Assembly: GCF_000474215.1 (NCBI RefSeq)
Contig: NZ_BAUC01000022.1
Location: 92,193-156,192, forward strand
DNA from: Edwardsiella hoshinae NBRC 105699 = ATCC 33379
GTDB taxonomy: Bacteria; Pseudomonadota; Gammaproteobacteria; Enterobacterales; Enterobacteriaceae
Length of the DNA: 64,000 bases
Direction: 5' to 3'
In this document: one piece after another, positions 51,258 to 62,721 of the stretch
How positions within the stretch are numbered: the first letter of the stretch is position 1
How the letters are laid out: every line of letters starts with the position of its first letter
Notes under the pieces: model-generated
Told to the model about the DNA's origin: nothing
Databases searched by the model: none
The model's input: the letters and a program-made list of their open reading frames with translations, nothing else
Made by a program: the position numbers and the translations under genes

Positions 51258-53039
51258 ATGACGTCGGCAAACACGCAATCCGTTTTGATGCAGATCCAAC
51301 CCATCATTCTGCGCTTTACCAAGATGCTTTCGAGCGTACTGCAACTGGAAGTTGAAATCGTCGATGCCACCATGACACGCGTCGCGGGCACCGGACCTTA
51401 CGGCAAGTTCTTCGGCCGCAAGCTCAACAGCAACTCGCGCTTACTGCGTTACGTCCTCGATACTAAACAGGAAAAGGTGGTGATCCGCTCACGTTTCGAT
51501 CCCGTTTGTGAGGGGTGCAACAGTAAGGATAACTGTAAGGAGAAAGCTTTCCTCGGTACGCCCATCCTGTTCCAAGGAAACTGCATCGGGGTGATCAGTC
51601 TGGTCGCCTTTACCCAGGAGCAACAGGAGCGAATAAAAGATAATTTACACGAGTTCTCCGACTATGTTCGTCATATATCCAACATATTCGTCTCTAAACT
51701 ATTGGAAAGCCAAGGAGCAAACGATGGCGTCAGTAAAATACTGCTTAGCCTGATCGAGAATATGGATCAGGGCGTGATCGTGCTTGACGAAAATAACCAA
51801 GCGAAATTTGCCAATGCCACCGCATTAAAACAACTGAATGCCATTAATGAGCAAGTTATTGGTAAAACATTTAATATTCGGCCACTGACCTATCAACAGA
51901 ACTATCTGAGCGGCCATCTGCAACATATCGTCACCTTCGATCAGCACCAGGAATTGGTCATCGGCCAACTCCACGATATACAGGACCACCAGCTGTTCCT
52001 GATGGCGTTCCATCAGTCTCACTCACCGATGAGCGTCGAGCTGAATCCGGACGATCCCCGCATCGAACATTTGGTGGGGGAGTGCCGTCCGATGCGCACC
52101 CTCAAACGTTTAATCAGCCGCGTGGCTCCCAGCCCCTCCAGCGTGCTGATCGTCGGCGAGAGTGGCACCGGGAAAGAGGTGGTCGCACGCGCGATCCACC
52201 AGTTGAGCGATCGCAACAACAAACCCTTCATCGCCATCAACTGTGCCGCCATTCCCGACCAACTGCTGGAGAGCGAACTGTTCGGCTATGTGAAGGGCGC
52301 TTTCACTGGCGCCTCCGCCAACGGTAAGGTCGGCCTGATCCAGGCCGCCAATCACGGTACGCTATTTTTAGACGAAATCGGCGATATGCCACTCACGCTC
52401 CAAGCCAAGCTGCTGCGTGCCATTGAGGCTCGTGAGGTTCAACCGATCGGCTCTAGCAATCCAATCGCCGTCGACATCCGCATTATCTCGGCGACCAACC
52501 AAAATCTGGAGCAATACATCGCCGAGGGGAAGTTCCGCGAGGATCTCTACTACCGTCTCAATGTCATTCCCGTCGCGCTGCCACCGTTACGCGAACGCAA
52601 TGGCGACATCGAACTGTTGATCCACTACTTCCTCAATCTACATACCAAACGCATCGGCTTGGTCTATCCCGGCATTTCCCCTCAGGTGATGATGCTGCTC
52701 AAACGCTACCGCTGGCCGGGCAACGTGCGCGAACTGAGCAACCTGATGGAATACCTGATCAACGTGGTGCCAAGCGGCGAGGTGATCGATACGGCACTGC
52801 TACCGCCGAACTTGGTCAACGGCCAAGTCACGCCGGTCTACCGCGAAGACACCAGCCACTATCAGAGCAGTGTGGCCTGCGATGATCATGGCAGCACCGC
52901 GCTGGAGGAGATGGAGAAGCAGATGATCCGCGAGGCGCTGTCTCGTCACAGTAACAAGAAACAGGCGGCGGAAGAGTTAGGGATCGGTATCGCGACACTC
53001 TACCGCAAGATCAAAAAATACGAGCTCACCACGCCATAA
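51258..53039 (+). CDS. ygeV: Sigma-54-dependent activator YgeV
   Basis: The 593-residue protein matches the length of E. coli YgeV. Residues ~10-155 are a GAF-like sensor segment with the cluster CEGCNSKDNCKEK near 81, which might bind a metal or Fe-S centre. A PAS-like part follows at ~165-265. The AAA+ domain has Walker A GESGTGKEV near 303, the sigma-54 contact loop GAFTGA near 346, and Walker B TLFLDEIGDMPL near 370. The C-terminal Fis-type HTH is HSNKKQAAEELGIGIATLYRKIKKY. It most likely drives ygeW from the -24/-12 promoter in response to a purine or redox signal. AAGAAAGG precedes the ATG. Confidence 0.95.
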   Translation: MTSANTQSVLMQIQPIILRFTKMLSSVLQLEVEIVDATMTRVAGTGPYGKFFGRKLNSNSRLLRYVLDTKQEKVVIRSRFDPVCEGCNSKDNCKEKAFLGTPILFQGNCIGVISLVAFTQEQQERIKDNLHEFSDYVRHISNIFVSKLLESQGANDGVSKILLSLIENMDQGVIVLDENNQAKFANATALKQLNAINEQVIGKTFNIRPLTYQQNYLSGHLQHIVTFDQHQELVIGQLHDIQDHQLFLMAFHQSHSPMSVELNPDDPRIEHLVGECRPMRTLKRLISRVAPSPSSVLIVGESGTGKEVVARAIHQLSDRNNKPFIAINCAAIPDQLLESELFGYVKGAFTGASANGKVGLIQAANHGTLFLDEIGDMPLTLQAKLLRAIEAREVQPIGSSNPIAVDIRIISATNQNLEQYIAEGKFREDLYYRLNVIPVALPPLRERNGDIELLIHYFLNLHTKRIGLVYPGISPQVMMLLKRYRWPGNVRELSNLMEYLINVVPSGEVIDTALLPPNLVNGQVTPVYREDTSHYQSSVACDDHGSTALEEMEKQMIREALSRHSNKKQAAEELGIGIATLYRKIKKYELTTP

Positions 53040-53073
53040 CCGCATACGTTGCGGGCTCGCTAAGCGGGCCCGC

Positions 53074-53406
53074 TCAACCGTGTAGCCAGAATCGCCCGAC
53101 AACGAACAGGGCGAATAGCAGCGGTAAGGCCAGCAAGACCAACTCTGCCATACGCCGGCCAGGCCGCACGCTTTCCGGTGTGCTACGCGCCAGGGCGAGC
53201 GCCCCGATCAACAGCGCCAGCAACGACAGACCGCCGGCAAAGGCGGCATCGGCCAGCAACACCGTCACCTGCCAGCTACGGTACGCCTGGGCGGAGTGCG
53301 CCGCCTGGTAACGCCCGGTCTCCAGCCACTGCCAGAGCAACAGTACCCAGGGCATCAGCCAAGCACCGCTGCCCACCATCCAAGAAAGTCGTCGTAGTAC
53401 CATCAT
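53074..53406 (-). CDS. Small inner-membrane protein, unknown
   Basis: The 110-residue hydrophobic protein has three likely spans, at about residues 9-27 (MVGSGAWLMPWVLLLWQWL), 48-72 (LLADAAFAGGLSLLALLIGAL) and 87-106 (LVLLALPLLFALFVVGRFWL), separated by short polar loops. The first span is followed by ETGRYQAAHSAQAYRSW. I do not recognise the family with confidence. It lies between ygeV (convergent) and ssb (same strand, 141 bp away) and has no obvious partner. A GC-rich inverted repeat is just beyond the stop. Confidence 0.7.
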   Translation of the reverse strand: MMVLRRLSWMVGSGAWLMPWVLLLWQWLETGRYQAAHSAQAYRSWQVTVLLADAAFAGGLSLLALLIGALALARSTPESVRPGRRMAELVLLALPLLFALFVVGRFWLHG

Positions 53407-53502
53407 CCTCTCTCATCTTTGCCGGGCGGCGGGAGCGACGACCCCGTGCCGCCGCATCGCCGTCTGCAATACCTCTACCCGCCAGGGCGAACGATGCCTA
53501 AT

Positions 53503-53526
53503 AAAAAGCCCCGCGACGCGGGGCTT
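53503..53526 (-). terminator. Intrinsic terminator of ssb
   Basis: AAGCCCCGC (53506-53514) pairs with GCGGGGCTT (53518-53526); on the minus strand a five-T run follows. Confidence 0.9.
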
Positions 53527-53547
53527 GCAAATCGGTTATCCGCGCAA

Positions 53548-54093
53548 TCAGAATGGGATATCGTCATCGAAATCCATCGGCGGTTCGCTGCTCTGCGGCG
53601 CAGCGGGTTGTGCCGGTGCGGCATAGCCTCCCTGCTGCTGACGCGGTGCGGATTGCCCGCCGCTGAAAGCCGCGCCTTGCGGCTGCTGTGGTTGGCCCCA
53701 CCCCCCCTGCTGACCTGGGTTCCCCATCGGAGCACCACCGCCCTGACGCCCCCCCAGCATCTGCATAGAGCCGTTGATGTCGACGACGACTTCGGTGGTA
53801 TAGCGATCCTGGCCGCTCTGATCCTGCCACTTACGCGTGCGCAGCTGCCCCTCAACGTATACCTGAGAGCCTTTGCGCAGGTACTCGCCGGCAATCTCCG
53901 CCAGCTTGCCGTACAGCGCGACACGATGCCATTCAGTCCGCTCTTTCTGCTCACCGGTCTGCTTGTCGCGCCAGGTTTCAGAGGTCGCCAGCGTCAAGTT
54001 GGCAACAGCGCCGCCGTTCGGCATATAACGGACTTCCGGATCCTGACCCAGATTACCGATAAGAATCACTTTGTTTACGCCTCTGCTGGCCAT
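53548..54093 (-). CDS. ssb: Single-stranded DNA-binding protein
   Basis: The 181-residue SSB has an N-terminal OB fold (residues ~1-115, starting [19 protein letters not shown] and containing the aromatic [20 protein letters not shown]). A Gly/Gln/Pro-rich linker follows, and the conserved acidic tip MDFDDDIPF is at the C-terminus, which recruits partner repair proteins. It works as a tetramer in replication, repair and recombination. It is divergent from uvrA with a shared SOS box, as in E. coli. A strong terminator follows. Confidence 0.97.
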   Translation of the reverse strand: MASRGVNKVILIGNLGQDPEVRYMPNGGAVANLTLATSETWRDKQTGEQKERTEWHRVALYGKLAEIAGEYLRKGSQVYVEGQLRTRKWQDQSGQDRYTTEVVVDINGSMQMLGGRQGGGAPMGNPGQQGGWGQPQQPQGAAFSGGQSAPRQQQGGYAAPAQPAAPQSSEPPMDFDDDIPF

Positions 54094-54220
54094 ATCGACT
54101 CTCCTGATGTAGTAAATTTATTCAGTCTAAACGGTAAATTCTAACACGCCAGCGACGCTTGAGCATCCTCGATCGTTTCTGCGGCGTACGCCGTAATCCG
54201 GCACGAACACGGTTATTGAA

Positions 54221-54240
54221 TACTGGATATTCATTCAGTT
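54221..54240. promoter_or_regulatory. LexA (SOS) box between ssb and uvrA
   Basis: TACTGGATATTCATTCAGTT fits the 20-bp SOS box with one deviation in the left arm (CTGG where CTGT is usual). It sits at the same place as the E. coli uvrA/ssb box and resembles it closely by memory. It is 73 bp before uvrA. Confidence 0.85.
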
Positions 54241-54312
54241 TTTAATATGTCATAATTATTGATCACGCTTGTGCACGCAGAGATCGGTAACTGTTAATCC
54301 GGGAAGTCGGTA

Positions 54313-57144
54313 ATGGATAAAATAGAAATACGGGGTGCTCGCACCCACAATCTCAAGAATATCAACCTGATCATTCCCCGCGATAAACTGGTGGTCATCA
54401 CCGGTCTGTCCGGATCCGGTAAGTCCTCTCTGGCGTTCGATACCCTGTATGCCGAAGGACAGCGGCGCTATGTCGAGTCACTCTCCGCCTACGCCCGTCA
54501 GTTTTTATCGTTGATGGAGAAACCCGACGTCGATCATATCGAAGGTTTATCGCCCGCCATCTCCATCGAACAAAAGTCTACCTCGCATAACCCGCGCTCT
54601 ACCGTCGGCACCATCACCGAAATCCATGACTATCTGCGCCTGTTGTTCGCCCGTGTCGGTGAGCCACGCTGCCCAACGCACGGCACGCCGCTAGCGGCGC
54701 AGACCGTCAGCCAGATGGTCGATAATGTATTGGCGCAGCCGGAAGGTAAGCGTCTGATGCTGCTGGCACCGATCATCAAGGATCGTAAGGGTGAGCACAG
54801 CAAGACATTGGAAAATCTGGCCGCGCAGGGATATATCCGGGCGCGGATCGATGGCGAGGTCTGCGATCTCTCTGATCCGCCGAAGCTGGAGCTGCAAAAG
54901 AAACACAGTATCGACGTGGTGGTCGATCGCTTTAAGGTTCGCCCCGATATGGCACAGCGTCTGGCCGAGTCATTCGAGACCACCCTGGAGCTTTCTGGCG
55001 GCAGCGCCGTGGTCGCCGATATGGACGATCCCCAGGCGGAAGAACTGCTCTTCTCCGCCAATTTCGCCTGTCCTTTATGCGGCTACAGCATGCGCGAACT
55101 CGAGCCCCGCCTATTCTCCTTCAACAACCCGGCCGGGGCCTGCCCCACCTGCGACGGCCTAGGCGTCCAGCAGTACTTCGATCCGGAGCGGGTGGTGCAG
55201 AACGGCGAGCTCTCGTTGGCTGGCGGCGCTATTCGCGGTTGGGATCGTCGTAACTTCTACTATTTCCAGATGCTACGCTCGTTGGCCGACCATTATCATT
55301 TTGATATTGAAGCGCCCTTCGACACACTGGATGAGGCAATACAGAAGGTGGTGCTCTACGGCTCGGGAAAAGAAGCGATCGAGTTCAAGTACATTAACGA
55401 TCGTGGCGATACCACCGTGCGCCATCATCCCTTCGAAGGGGTGCTGCACAATATGGAGCGCCGCTACAAAGAGACCGAATCCAGCGCCGTGCGCGAGGAG
55501 CTGGCCAAGTTTATCAGCAACCGCCCCTGCGCCGCCTGCGGTGGGACCCGACTACGCGAAGAGGCGCGTCATGTCTTCATTGAGGACACCACGCTACCGC
55601 AGATCGCCGATCTCAGCATCGGCGCGGCCTTACGTTTCTTCCAGCAACTAGCACTCAGTGGACAGCGCGCTAAAATCGCCGAGAAGGTACTGAAAGAGAT
55701 CGGCGAGCGCCTGCAATTTTTGGTTAACGTCGGGTTGAACTACCTGACCCTGTCGCGCTCTGCCGAGACACTCTCCGGCGGTGAGGCGCAGCGTATCCGT
55801 CTGGCCAGCCAGATCGGCGCCGGGTTGGTCGGGGTAATGTATGTGCTCGACGAGCCTTCTATTGGCTTACACCAACGCGATAACGAGCGCCTGCTCGATA
55901 CGCTGATGCACCTACGCAACCTGGGCAACACGGTGATTGTGGTCGAGCACGATGAGGATGCCATCCGCGCCGCCGACCACATCATCGACATCGGTCCCGG
56001 TGCCGGAGTGCATGGCGGTGAGATCGTCGCCCAAGGCGACGTGGCGCAAATCATGGCGACCCCCGCCTCTCTCACCGGTCAATATCTTAGCGGACAACGT
56101 AAGATTGCCATCCCCAGCGAGCGGGTCGCGGCCGATCCCGCGCGGGTACTCAAGCTGAGCGGTGCACGCGGCAATAATCTGAAAGAGGTGACGTTAACCC
56201 TGCCCGTTGGGCTATTTACCTGCATCACCGGTGTCTCCGGCTCCGGCAAGTCGACACTGATCAACGATACCCTATTCCCCATCGCACAACGCCAGCTAAA
56301 CGGCGCCACGCTGAGCGAACCGGCCCCCTATCGCAGTATCACGGGACTGGAGCATTTCGATAAGGTGATCGACATCGATCAAAGCCCTATCGGGCGGACT
56401 CCACGCTCCAATCCAGCGACCTACACCGGTATCTTTACCCCGATCCGCGAGCTGTTCTCTGGCGTACCGGAGTCGCGCGCTCGCGGTTATACCCCCGGTC
56501 GCTTCAGCTTTAACGTGCGCGGCGGGCGCTGTGAGGCCTGCCAGGGCGACGGGGTGATCAAGGTGGAGATGCATTTCCTTCCGGACATCTACGTGCCGTG
56601 CGATCATTGCAAGGGCAAGCGCTATAACCGTGAGACCTTGGAGATTAAGTACAAAGGGAAAAACATCCATGAGGTGCTAGAGATGACGATTGAGGAAGCG
56701 CGCAGCTTCTTCGACGCCGTCCCGGCGCTGGCGCGTAAGCTACAGACGTTGATGGATGTCGGATTGGGCTATATCCGCCTGGGGCAATCGGCGACTACCC
56801 TCTCCGGCGGTGAGGCGCAACGCGTCAAACTGTCGCGTGAGCTCTCTAAGCGTGGCACCGGGCAAACCCTGTACATTCTGGATGAGCCCACCACCGGTCT
56901 GCACTTCGCCGATATTCAACAACTGCTCGCGGTGCTGCACCAACTGCGCGATCAGGGCAACACCATTGTCGTCATCGAACATAACCTGGATGTGATCAAG
57001 ACGGCGGACTGGATCGTTGACCTGGGGCCGGAGGGCGGCAGTGGAGGCGGACAGATTTTGGTCGCCGGGACACCGGAAACCGTCGCGCAGTGTGACACCT
57101 CGCATACGGCGCGCTTCCTGCGCCCCATCCTCGAGCAAGGCTGA
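54313..57144 (+). CDS. uvrA: Excinuclease ABC subunit A
   Basis: The 943-residue protein is the damage-recognition ATPase of nucleotide excision repair. Two ABC modules are present. The first Walker A is [19 protein letters not shown] near residue 31, with the UvrB-interaction and insertion domains after it, zinc finger 1 CPLCGYSM...CPTC near 253-280, and signature LSGGEAQRI near 488. The second has [10 protein letters not shown] near 640, zinc finger 2 CEACQGDG...CDHC near 739-765, and signature LSGGEAQRV near 832, with [12 protein letters not shown]. coli UvrA is 940 aa. It is preceded by an SOS box. Confidence 0.98.
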   Translation: MDKIEIRGARTHNLKNINLIIPRDKLVVITGLSGSGKSSLAFDTLYAEGQRRYVESLSAYARQFLSLMEKPDVDHIEGLSPAISIEQKSTSHNPRSTVGTITEIHDYLRLLFARVGEPRCPTHGTPLAAQTVSQMVDNVLAQPEGKRLMLLAPIIKDRKGEHSKTLENLAAQGYIRARIDGEVCDLSDPPKLELQKKHSIDVVVDRFKVRPDMAQRLAESFETTLELSGGSAVVADMDDPQAEELLFSANFACPLCGYSMRELEPRLFSFNNPAGACPTCDGLGVQQYFDPERVVQNGELSLAGGAIRGWDRRNFYYFQMLRSLADHYHFDIEAPFDTLDEAIQKVVLYGSGKEAIEFKYINDRGDTTVRHHPFEGVLHNMERRYKETESSAVREELAKFISNRPCAACGGTRLREEARHVFIEDTTLPQIADLSIGAALRFFQQLALSGQRAKIAEKVLKEIGERLQFLVNVGLNYLTLSRSAETLSGGEAQRIRLASQIGAGLVGVMYVLDEPSIGLHQRDNERLLDTLMHLRNLGNTVIVVEHDEDAIRAADHIIDIGPGAGVHGGEIVAQGDVAQIMATPASLTGQYLSGQRKIAIPSERVAADPARVLKLSGARGNNLKEVTLTLPVGLFTCITGVSGSGKSTLINDTLFPIAQRQLNGATLSEPAPYRSITGLEHFDKVIDIDQSPIGRTPRSNPATYTGIFTPIRELFSGVPESRARGYTPGRFSFNVRGGRCEACQGDGVIKVEMHFLPDIYVPCDHCKGKRYNRETLEIKYKGKNIHEVLEMTIEEARSFFDAVPALARKLQTLMDVGLGYIRLGQSATTLSGGEAQRVKLSRELSKRGTGQTLYILDEPTTGLHFADIQQLLAVLHQLRDQGNTIVVIEHNLDVIKTADWIVDLGPEGGSGGGQILVAGTPETVAQCDTSHTARFLRPILEQG

Positions 57145-57203
57145 CACGAGCCCCAGCGTCAGGCGTAACATCCGGCGCTGGGGCCCGCTTGAACGGAGAG
57201 CAA

Positions 57204-57551
57204 TTACTGTAACGAGTGCTGCTCGCTGGCTTGGTGCAGCGCCAACTGGTAAGAGCCATCCACCAGTTGATAGAGCAATGAATCGTTGAGGGCACCGTCG
57301 AGGAATACGGTACTCCAGTGCGCCTTATTCAGGCGGCGGCTGGGCACGATGTCCTTGTGGAGGCTGCGCAGTCTGACGGCCTGCTCACAGCTAGTCTTCA
57401 CCGCCACTGCCGGACGCGCCTCACCATTCTCCACCATCGCAAATAATACGCCGCCGACGCGCACCTGGTGGGTGCGCCAGCGGTTTTGCAATGTTTGCTG
57501 CGCCCCGGGCTTCGACAGGCAATATTGCATAAATGCCGAATTATCCATCAA
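57204..57551 (-). CDS. yjbR: MmcQ/YjbR family protein
   Basis: The 115-residue protein fits the MmcQ/YjbR (DUF419) family: [16 protein letters not shown] at the N-terminus, [13 protein letters not shown] [20 protein letters not shown], and [29 protein letters not shown] near the C-terminus. The family has a CyaY-like DNA-binding fold and its role is unknown. Its start overlaps the end of yjbQ by 11 nt, so both are co-translated. The gene order yjbQ-yjbR-uvrA is the E. coli one. Confidence 0.92.
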   Translation of the reverse strand: MMDNSAFMQYCLSKPGAQQTLQNRWRTHQVRVGGVLFAMVENGEARPAVAVKTSCEQAVRLRSLHKDIVPSRRLNKAHWSTVFLDGALNDSLLYQLVDGSYQLALHQASEQHSLQ

Positions 57552-57969
57552 TCCTATCCCCTTGTATGGTTGCTACGATACGGCGTATCCCGCCCTGTAT
57601 ACGGTGTTCGCCAAGCCAAATACCCTGCCAGGTTCCAAGCTGTAACGCGCCCTGGCGTATCGGCACCACCAGCGAGGTTCCCAGCAGAGACGACTTGATG
57701 TGCGCGGGCATATCGTCCGCCCCTTCATCGTCGTGTGCATAGGGAGCATCTTCCGGCACCGCACGCAAAAAATAACGTTCCATGTCATGACGCACTGTGG
57801 GATCACAGTTTTCATTGAGGGTAAGCGACGCCGACGTATGTAGTAACAACAGATGCAACAGCCCCACCCGAACCTGCCCCAAGGCCGGTAAGGCGGCGGT
57901 GATCTCCGCCGTGATCAGATGGAAACCGCGCGCTCTCGCCCGCAGCGTCAAGGTTTGCTGATACCACAT
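57541..57969 (-). CDS. yjbQ: UPF0047 protein YjbQ
   Basis: The 142-residue protein belongs to UPF0047, described in databases as a secondary thiamine-phosphate synthase. Conserved blocks are [53 protein letters not shown] and the ending [12 protein letters not shown]. The conserved His and Asp residues suggest a metal or phosphate site. It is usually trimeric. The first gene of a pair with yjbR, with an 11-nt overlap. Confidence 0.93.
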   Translation of the reverse strand: MWYQQTLTLRARARGFHLITAEITAALPALGQVRVGLLHLLLLHTSASLTLNENCDPTVRHDMERYFLRAVPEDAPYAHDDEGADDMPAHIKSSLLGTSLVVPIRQGALQLGTWQGIWLGEHRIQGGIRRIVATIQGDRIDG

Positions 57970-58173
57970 GTCGATAACGTCCTCGATAAGTATATTCTTT
58001 GTACAGCCAGCGGCAAGAAAACGCAGCGGAAAGTTCTGTAAAGATAGGCAGACGCAGCGTCAGAAAAGGATAAGGGGACCGAAGCGCCGGGAGTGAACGC
58101 AGAATCTACGTCAACCACCATCGATGCATAGGGGGGCGTCGTGCCGCCCCTCCAGTCCGCCCCTCTGCGGGGG

Positions 58174-59370
58174 TTAGGCCATCACACGAACCAACGCCGC
58201 CGCGACGCGTTCAAGATTGTGCTCATTCAACCCAGCCATACAGACCCGACCGTTGCCCACCAGATAGACCGCATCCTGCTGTTGCAACTGCGCCACCTGC
58301 TGAGGCGATAGCCCGGTGTAGTTGAACATGCCGCGCTGACGACGCAGGTAATCAAAATTACACTGTGGCAGCGCCTGATTGAGCCTGGCAGCCAGTTGCT
58401 TACGCATGTCGATGATACGCAAGCGCATCGCCTCGACCTCTTCCCGCCATTGGCGATGGAGTGTGGGATCGCAGAGCACCCCTGCCACCAGGGTGGCGCC
58501 GTGCAACGGCGGACTGGAGTAGTTACGCCGCACGGTGGCCTTCAACTGCCCCAAGACCCGCGCCGCCTCGGCACTGTCGCTACATAGCACCGATAAGCCG
58601 CCAACCCGTTCGCCATACAGTGAGAAGATCTTGGAAAAGGAGTTACTGATCAGGCAGGGTAGTCCGGCATCGGCGATGGCGCGAATGGCGTAGACATCTT
58701 GATCCATTCCGCCTCCCAATCCCTGATAAGCGATGTCCAGAAAAGGAATCAATGCACGCCGACGCAACAATGCCACCAGCGTATCCCACTGTGCAGGCGT
58801 CAGATCCGCGCCCGTCGGGTTATGACAGCAGGGATGTAACAACACGATGCTCTGCGGCGCTAACCGCTCCAGCGTCGCCAGCATGGCGTCGAAACGCACC
58901 CCCAAGGTTTGGACATCGAAATAGGGATAGTGGTGAACACGAAAACCAGCGCCTTCGAAGATGGCAACATGGTTCTCCCACGTCGGATCGCTGACCCACA
59001 CCTCTGCCGTGGGGAAATAGCGCCGCAAAAAATCAGCGCCGATCTTCAAGGCCCCCGATCCCCCGACCGTTTGCACCGTTGCCAGCCGTTTCTGGCGCAG
59101 CGCCGGATGATCGGCCCCCAGTAGCAACGACTGCACGGCGCTGCGATAGCTGGCCAGTCCCTCCATCGGCAAGTAGAGCGGCGCCGTCGCGGGCGCGGCA
59201 TTCACGCGGGCTAAGGCGCTCGCGACCGAAGAAAGCATCGGGACTTCACCCCGTTGGTCATAATACAAGCCGATACTCAGGTTTACTTTCTCGGGACGGG
59301 GATCCTGCTTGAAACGCTCCATGAGAGAGAGGATCGGGTCGCCGGCATAGTCATCTACATGTTCAAACAT
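58174..59370 (-). CDS. tyrB: Aromatic amino acid aminotransferase TyrB
   Basis: The 398-residue PLP enzyme transfers amino groups for tyrosine and phenylalanine (and leucine) synthesis. The PLP lysine lies in [20 protein letters not shown] near residue 247; [14 protein letters not shown] near 184 and [19 protein letters not shown] near 212 contact the cofactor. The protein matches E. coli TyrB (397 aa) and not AspC at the N-terminus ([14 protein letters not shown]). The ATG at 59370 has GGAG in front. I looked for a TyrR box upstream and did not see a clear one. Confidence 0.95.
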   Translation of the reverse strand: MFEHVDDYAGDPILSLMERFKQDPRPEKVNLSIGLYYDQRGEVPMLSSVASALARVNAAPATAPLYLPMEGLASYRSAVQSLLLGADHPALRQKRLATVQTVGGSGALKIGADFLRRYFPTAEVWVSDPTWENHVAIFEGAGFRVHHYPYFDVQTLGVRFDAMLATLERLAPQSIVLLHPCCHNPTGADLTPAQWDTLVALLRRRALIPFLDIAYQGLGGGMDQDVYAIRAIADAGLPCLISNSFSKIFSLYGERVGGLSVLCSDSAEAARVLGQLKATVRRNYSSPPLHGATLVAGVLCDPTLHRQWREEVEAMRLRIIDMRKQLAARLNQALPQCNFDYLRRQRGMFNYTGLSPQQVAQLQQQDAVYLVGNGRVCMAGLNEHNLERVAAALVRVMA

Positions 59371-59546
59371 GGGGTGGCTCTCCTTTTGGCTGATGGCCAT
59401 AACATAACCCCATATCACAGAAAAATACTAGCTGGCTCACGCGTTACGCATGCCGAGCCGCCCAGGCGATCCCCGATACACAAGAGTGTGATAAGGTAAA
59501 AAATCTGACGAGAAATCATTCGCTGCAACCCGCAATGGAGATCGCC

Positions 59547-60377
59547 ATGCCCACCTATCCCTCGATTACGCTGAATGACGGCAACCGCATCCCCCAATTA
59601 GGGTTAGGAGTCTGGCAGGTCAGCGATACCCTGGCGCGTGATGTTGTCGCCGAGGCACTGCGTGTCGGTTATCGTGCCATCGATACCGCCGCTATCTATG
59701 GTAACGAACATGGCGTCGGCCAGGCATTACAGCAGAGCGGCCTGGCGCGTGAGTCGCTCTTCATCACGACCAAACTGTGGAATGCCGACCATCTGGAGGT
59801 CGAGCGGGCCTTTCATGCTAGCCTGCATAAACTTCGCCTGGAGTATATCGATCTCTACCTGATCCATTGGCCGATGGCGCTACAAGATACCTTCGTTCAC
59901 GCCTGGCGCCATCTGATCGCCCTGCGACGACAAGGGTTAGTCAAGAGCATCGGAGTGTGTAACTTCAACCCTGAGCATCTCCAGCGCCTATTGGACGAGA
60001 CCGGTGTCGTGCCGGCTGTCAATCAGATCGAACTCCATCCCTTGCTGCAACAAACGACGCTGCAAACCTGGAACCGCCGCCATGGCATCGCGACCGAGGC
60101 CTGGAGCCCCTTAGCTCAGGGGGGAGAGGGCGTGTTTGACGCCGAGCCGATTCGCCGTCTGGCGGCCAAGTATGGCAAGAGCGCGGCACAGATCGTCATT
60201 CGTTGGCATCTGGATTGTGGGCGCATCGTCATTCCGAAAACCGTCTCGGCCATGCGCCTGAGGGAGAATATCGCCGTGTTCGACTTTAAACTGGAGGCGA
60301 GCGAGCTGGCACAGATCGCCCGTTTGGAGTGCGGCAAGCGGCTCGGTTCCGATCCTGCCACCTATATGCGCCTGTAG
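59547..60377 (+). CDS. Aldo/keto reductase, DkgA-like
   Basis: The 276-residue NADPH-dependent reductase has the AKR5-type catalytic set: GLGVWQVSD, GYRAIDTAAIYGNE with Asp and Tyr near residues 45-50, TTKLWNADH with the Lys near 75, LIHWPMA with the His near 108, and IPKTVSAMRLREN at the NADPH site near 230. The closest remembered relative is E. coli DkgA (275 aa), a 2,5-diketo-D-gluconate/methylglyoxal reductase. GGAG sits 6 nt before the ATG at 59547; an ATG four codons earlier overlaps that site. It is convergent with ygiQ. Confidence 0.9.
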   Translation: MPTYPSITLNDGNRIPQLGLGVWQVSDTLARDVVAEALRVGYRAIDTAAIYGNEHGVGQALQQSGLARESLFITTKLWNADHLEVERAFHASLHKLRLEYIDLYLIHWPMALQDTFVHAWRHLIALRRQGLVKSIGVCNFNPEHLQRLLDETGVVPAVNQIELHPLLQQTTLQTWNRRHGIATEAWSPLAQGGEGVFDAEPIRRLAAKYGKSAAQIVIRWHLDCGRIVIPKTVSAMRLRENIAVFDFKLEASELAQIARLECGKRLGSDPATYMRL

Positions 60378-60435
60378 GCGCTAAGAAGCGTTCTGGCGGC
60401 CCTAACGCCAAGCATTGAGGCCGCCGCCGAAGCGC

Positions 60436-62721
60436 TTAGCGCGGTTTCTTAGCCTGCCCGGCGGGGCGTGTCGGGCGGGACGTTCGCTCTGCGGGACGAG
60501 CGGGACGGCTATGATCGCCCTTTCCTCCCGAACGCGGGGTGGGTTGTGCCGTCCCCTTCGTCTCCCCACGCATCGCTGCCGCGCGTCCCGCACCCTGGGG
60601 ACGCGCAGCGGAGCGGCGAGGCGCACCGGTGTGTTTGGTCATCGCTGGCGTCATGTTGCGCTGATAACCACGGCGAGCGGCGCGTTGTTCTTCCAGTGTC
60701 GGCGCCGGCACCAGGCACTCGCGGCGATTGCCGATCAGGTGTTGCAGCCCCATCTCCTCCAGCGCGGCACGGATCATCGGCCAGTTAGCCGGATCATGAT
60801 AGCGTAGTAACGCCTTGTGCAAACGGCGTTGACGCTCTCCTTTCGGAACCACGACCTCTTCACTCTTGTAATCCACCTTAGACAGTGGGTTTTTACCGGT
60901 GTAATACATGGTGGTCGAGTTAGCCAACGGCGACGGGTAAAAGTTCTGCACCTGATCGAGGCGGAAACGATGTTGCTTCAACCATAGCGCCAGGTTCACC
61001 ATGTCCTCATCTCGCGTCCCCGGATGGGCAGAGATGAAATAGGGGATCAGGTACTGCTCTTTGCCCGCCTGCTTCGAATAACTATCGAACAATTCTTTAA
61101 AGCGGTAATAGCTGCCCATCCCCGGCTTCATCATCTTCGACAGCGGCCCCTCCTCCGTATGCTCTGGGGCAATCTTCAGATAACCGCCGACGTGATAGGT
61201 CGCCAACTCTTTGATGTAGCGCGGATCTTGTACCGCTAGATCGTAGCGCACGCCGGAAGCGATCAGGATCTTCTTCACCCCCGCGAGATCGCGGGCGCGA
61301 CGATAGAGCTTAATTGTCGGCTCGTGATTGGTATCCATATGGCGACAGATATCTGGGTAGACACAGGAGGCACGACGACAGGTCTGTTCGGCACGCGGTG
61401 ACTGGCAACGCAACATATACATGTTAGCGGTCGGTCCGCCGAGATCGGAGATAATCCCGGTAAAACCCGGCACTTTATCGCGGATCTCTTCGATCTCGCG
61501 AATGATCGAGTCTTCGGAGCGGCTCTGAATGATACGTCCCTCATGCTCGGTGATCGAGCAGAAGGCACAACCGCCGTAACAACCACGCATAATGTTGACC
61601 GAGAAACGGATCATGTCATAGGCCGGTAGCCGCGCCTTGCCGTAAGCCGGGTGCGGCACCCGTTGGAACGGCAGAGCATAGACGCTATCCATCTCTTCGG
61701 TACTCAGCGGAATGGCCGGCGGGTTAACCCAGACGTAACGATCGCCGTGTTTCTGCATCAGGGCTCGCGCGCAACCCGGGTTAGTTTCGTGGTGCAAAAT
61801 GCGCGAGGCGTGGGCGTACATCACCTTATCACTCTTCACCTTCTCGAAGGACGGCAACAGGACGTAGGTTTTTTCCCACGGCTTAGGCTTAGGCGCCCGA
61901 ACGGTGATCGGCGTCGCCTCTTCGGCGTTTTTGGGGGAACAGGCCAGATCGTCGCCGTACGGATTTGGGATCGGCTCAATCCGCCCCGGCGTATCGAGGC
62001 GGGTCGAATCGACGCCACTCCAGCCCACTAGCGGCTCCTTACGTATGATGGCGGTGTTTCGCACGTCGCAGATGCTGGCGATCGGCTCGCCTGCCGCCAG
62101 GCGGTGCGCGACCTCGACCAATGGGCGCTCCCCATTACCGTACATCAGCATGTCGGCCTTGGCGTCCACCAAGACCGAACGACGCACGGTGTCCGACCAA
62201 TAGTCATAGTGCGCTACACGGCGCAGGCTGGCTTCGATACCGCCCAGGATCACCGGCACATCACTGAACGCCTCCTTACAACGCTGGCTATACACCAGGG
62301 TGGCGCGATCCGGGCGCTTTCCCCCCTCGTTATTCGGCGTATAGGCATCGTCATGACGTAGCTTGCGATCGGCGGTATAGCGGTTGATCATCGAATCCAT
62401 ATTACCAGCGGTTACACCGAAAAACAGATTCGGTTTACCCAGGCGCATAAAATCAGTTTTACTGGTCCAGTCCGGCTGGGCAATGATGCCAACGCGGAAA
62501 CCTTGCGCCTCCAGCATGCGGCCAACAATGGCCATTCCAAAACTGGGGTGATCCACGTACGCATCACCGGTAACGATGATAATGTCGCAGCTGTCCCACC
62601 CCAGCTTATCCATCTCTTCACGCGACATCGGTAAGAACGGTGCGGTGCCGAAGCATTCGGCCCAATAAGGGGTGTAGGAGAACAGATCGCGCTCCGGTTG
62701 GATTAGGCTGACACTACTCAT
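60436..62721 (-). CDS. ygiQ: Radical SAM protein YgiQ
   Basis: The 761-residue protein belongs to the YgiQ (UPF0313) radical SAM family. The cluster motif CYGGCAFC lies near residue 378, inside [18 protein letters not shown], and an additional Cys group [12 protein letters not shown] follows near 450. The N-terminal ~190 residues ([19 protein letters not shown]) form a cobalamin-binding-like alpha/beta domain. The C-terminal ~80 residues are a basic Arg/Pro/Gly/Ala-rich tail that is probably disordered and might bind nucleic acid. The reaction is unknown. It is a single gene with no obvious partner. Confidence 0.94.
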   Translation of the reverse strand: MSSVSLIQPERDLFSYTPYWAECFGTAPFLPMSREEMDKLGWDSCDIIIVTGDAYVDHPSFGMAIVGRMLEAQGFRVGIIAQPDWTSKTDFMRLGKPNLFFGVTAGNMDSMINRYTADRKLRHDDAYTPNNEGGKRPDRATLVYSQRCKEAFSDVPVILGGIEASLRRVAHYDYWSDTVRRSVLVDAKADMLMYGNGERPLVEVAHRLAAGEPIASICDVRNTAIIRKEPLVGWSGVDSTRLDTPGRIEPIPNPYGDDLACSPKNAEEATPITVRAPKPKPWEKTYVLLPSFEKVKSDKVMYAHASRILHHETNPGCARALMQKHGDRYVWVNPPAIPLSTEEMDSVYALPFQRVPHPAYGKARLPAYDMIRFSVNIMRGCYGGCAFCSITEHEGRIIQSRSEDSIIREIEEIRDKVPGFTGIISDLGGPTANMYMLRCQSPRAEQTCRRASCVYPDICRHMDTNHEPTIKLYRRARDLAGVKKILIASGVRYDLAVQDPRYIKELATYHVGGYLKIAPEHTEEGPLSKMMKPGMGSYYRFKELFDSYSKQAGKEQYLIPYFISAHPGTRDEDMVNLALWLKQHRFRLDQVQNFYPSPLANSTTMYYTGKNPLSKVDYKSEEVVVPKGERQRRLHKALLRYHDPANWPMIRAALEEMGLQHLIGNRRECLVPAPTLEEQRAARRGYQRNMTPAMTKHTGAPRRSAARPQGAGRAAAMRGETKGTAQPTPRSGGKGDHSRPARPAERTSRPTRPAGQAKKPR

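Noticed and set aside
53049..53073. Terminator after ygeV
   Set aside because: GCGGGC and GCCCGC can pair, but the loop is long and no T-tract follows, so I did not list it as a terminator.
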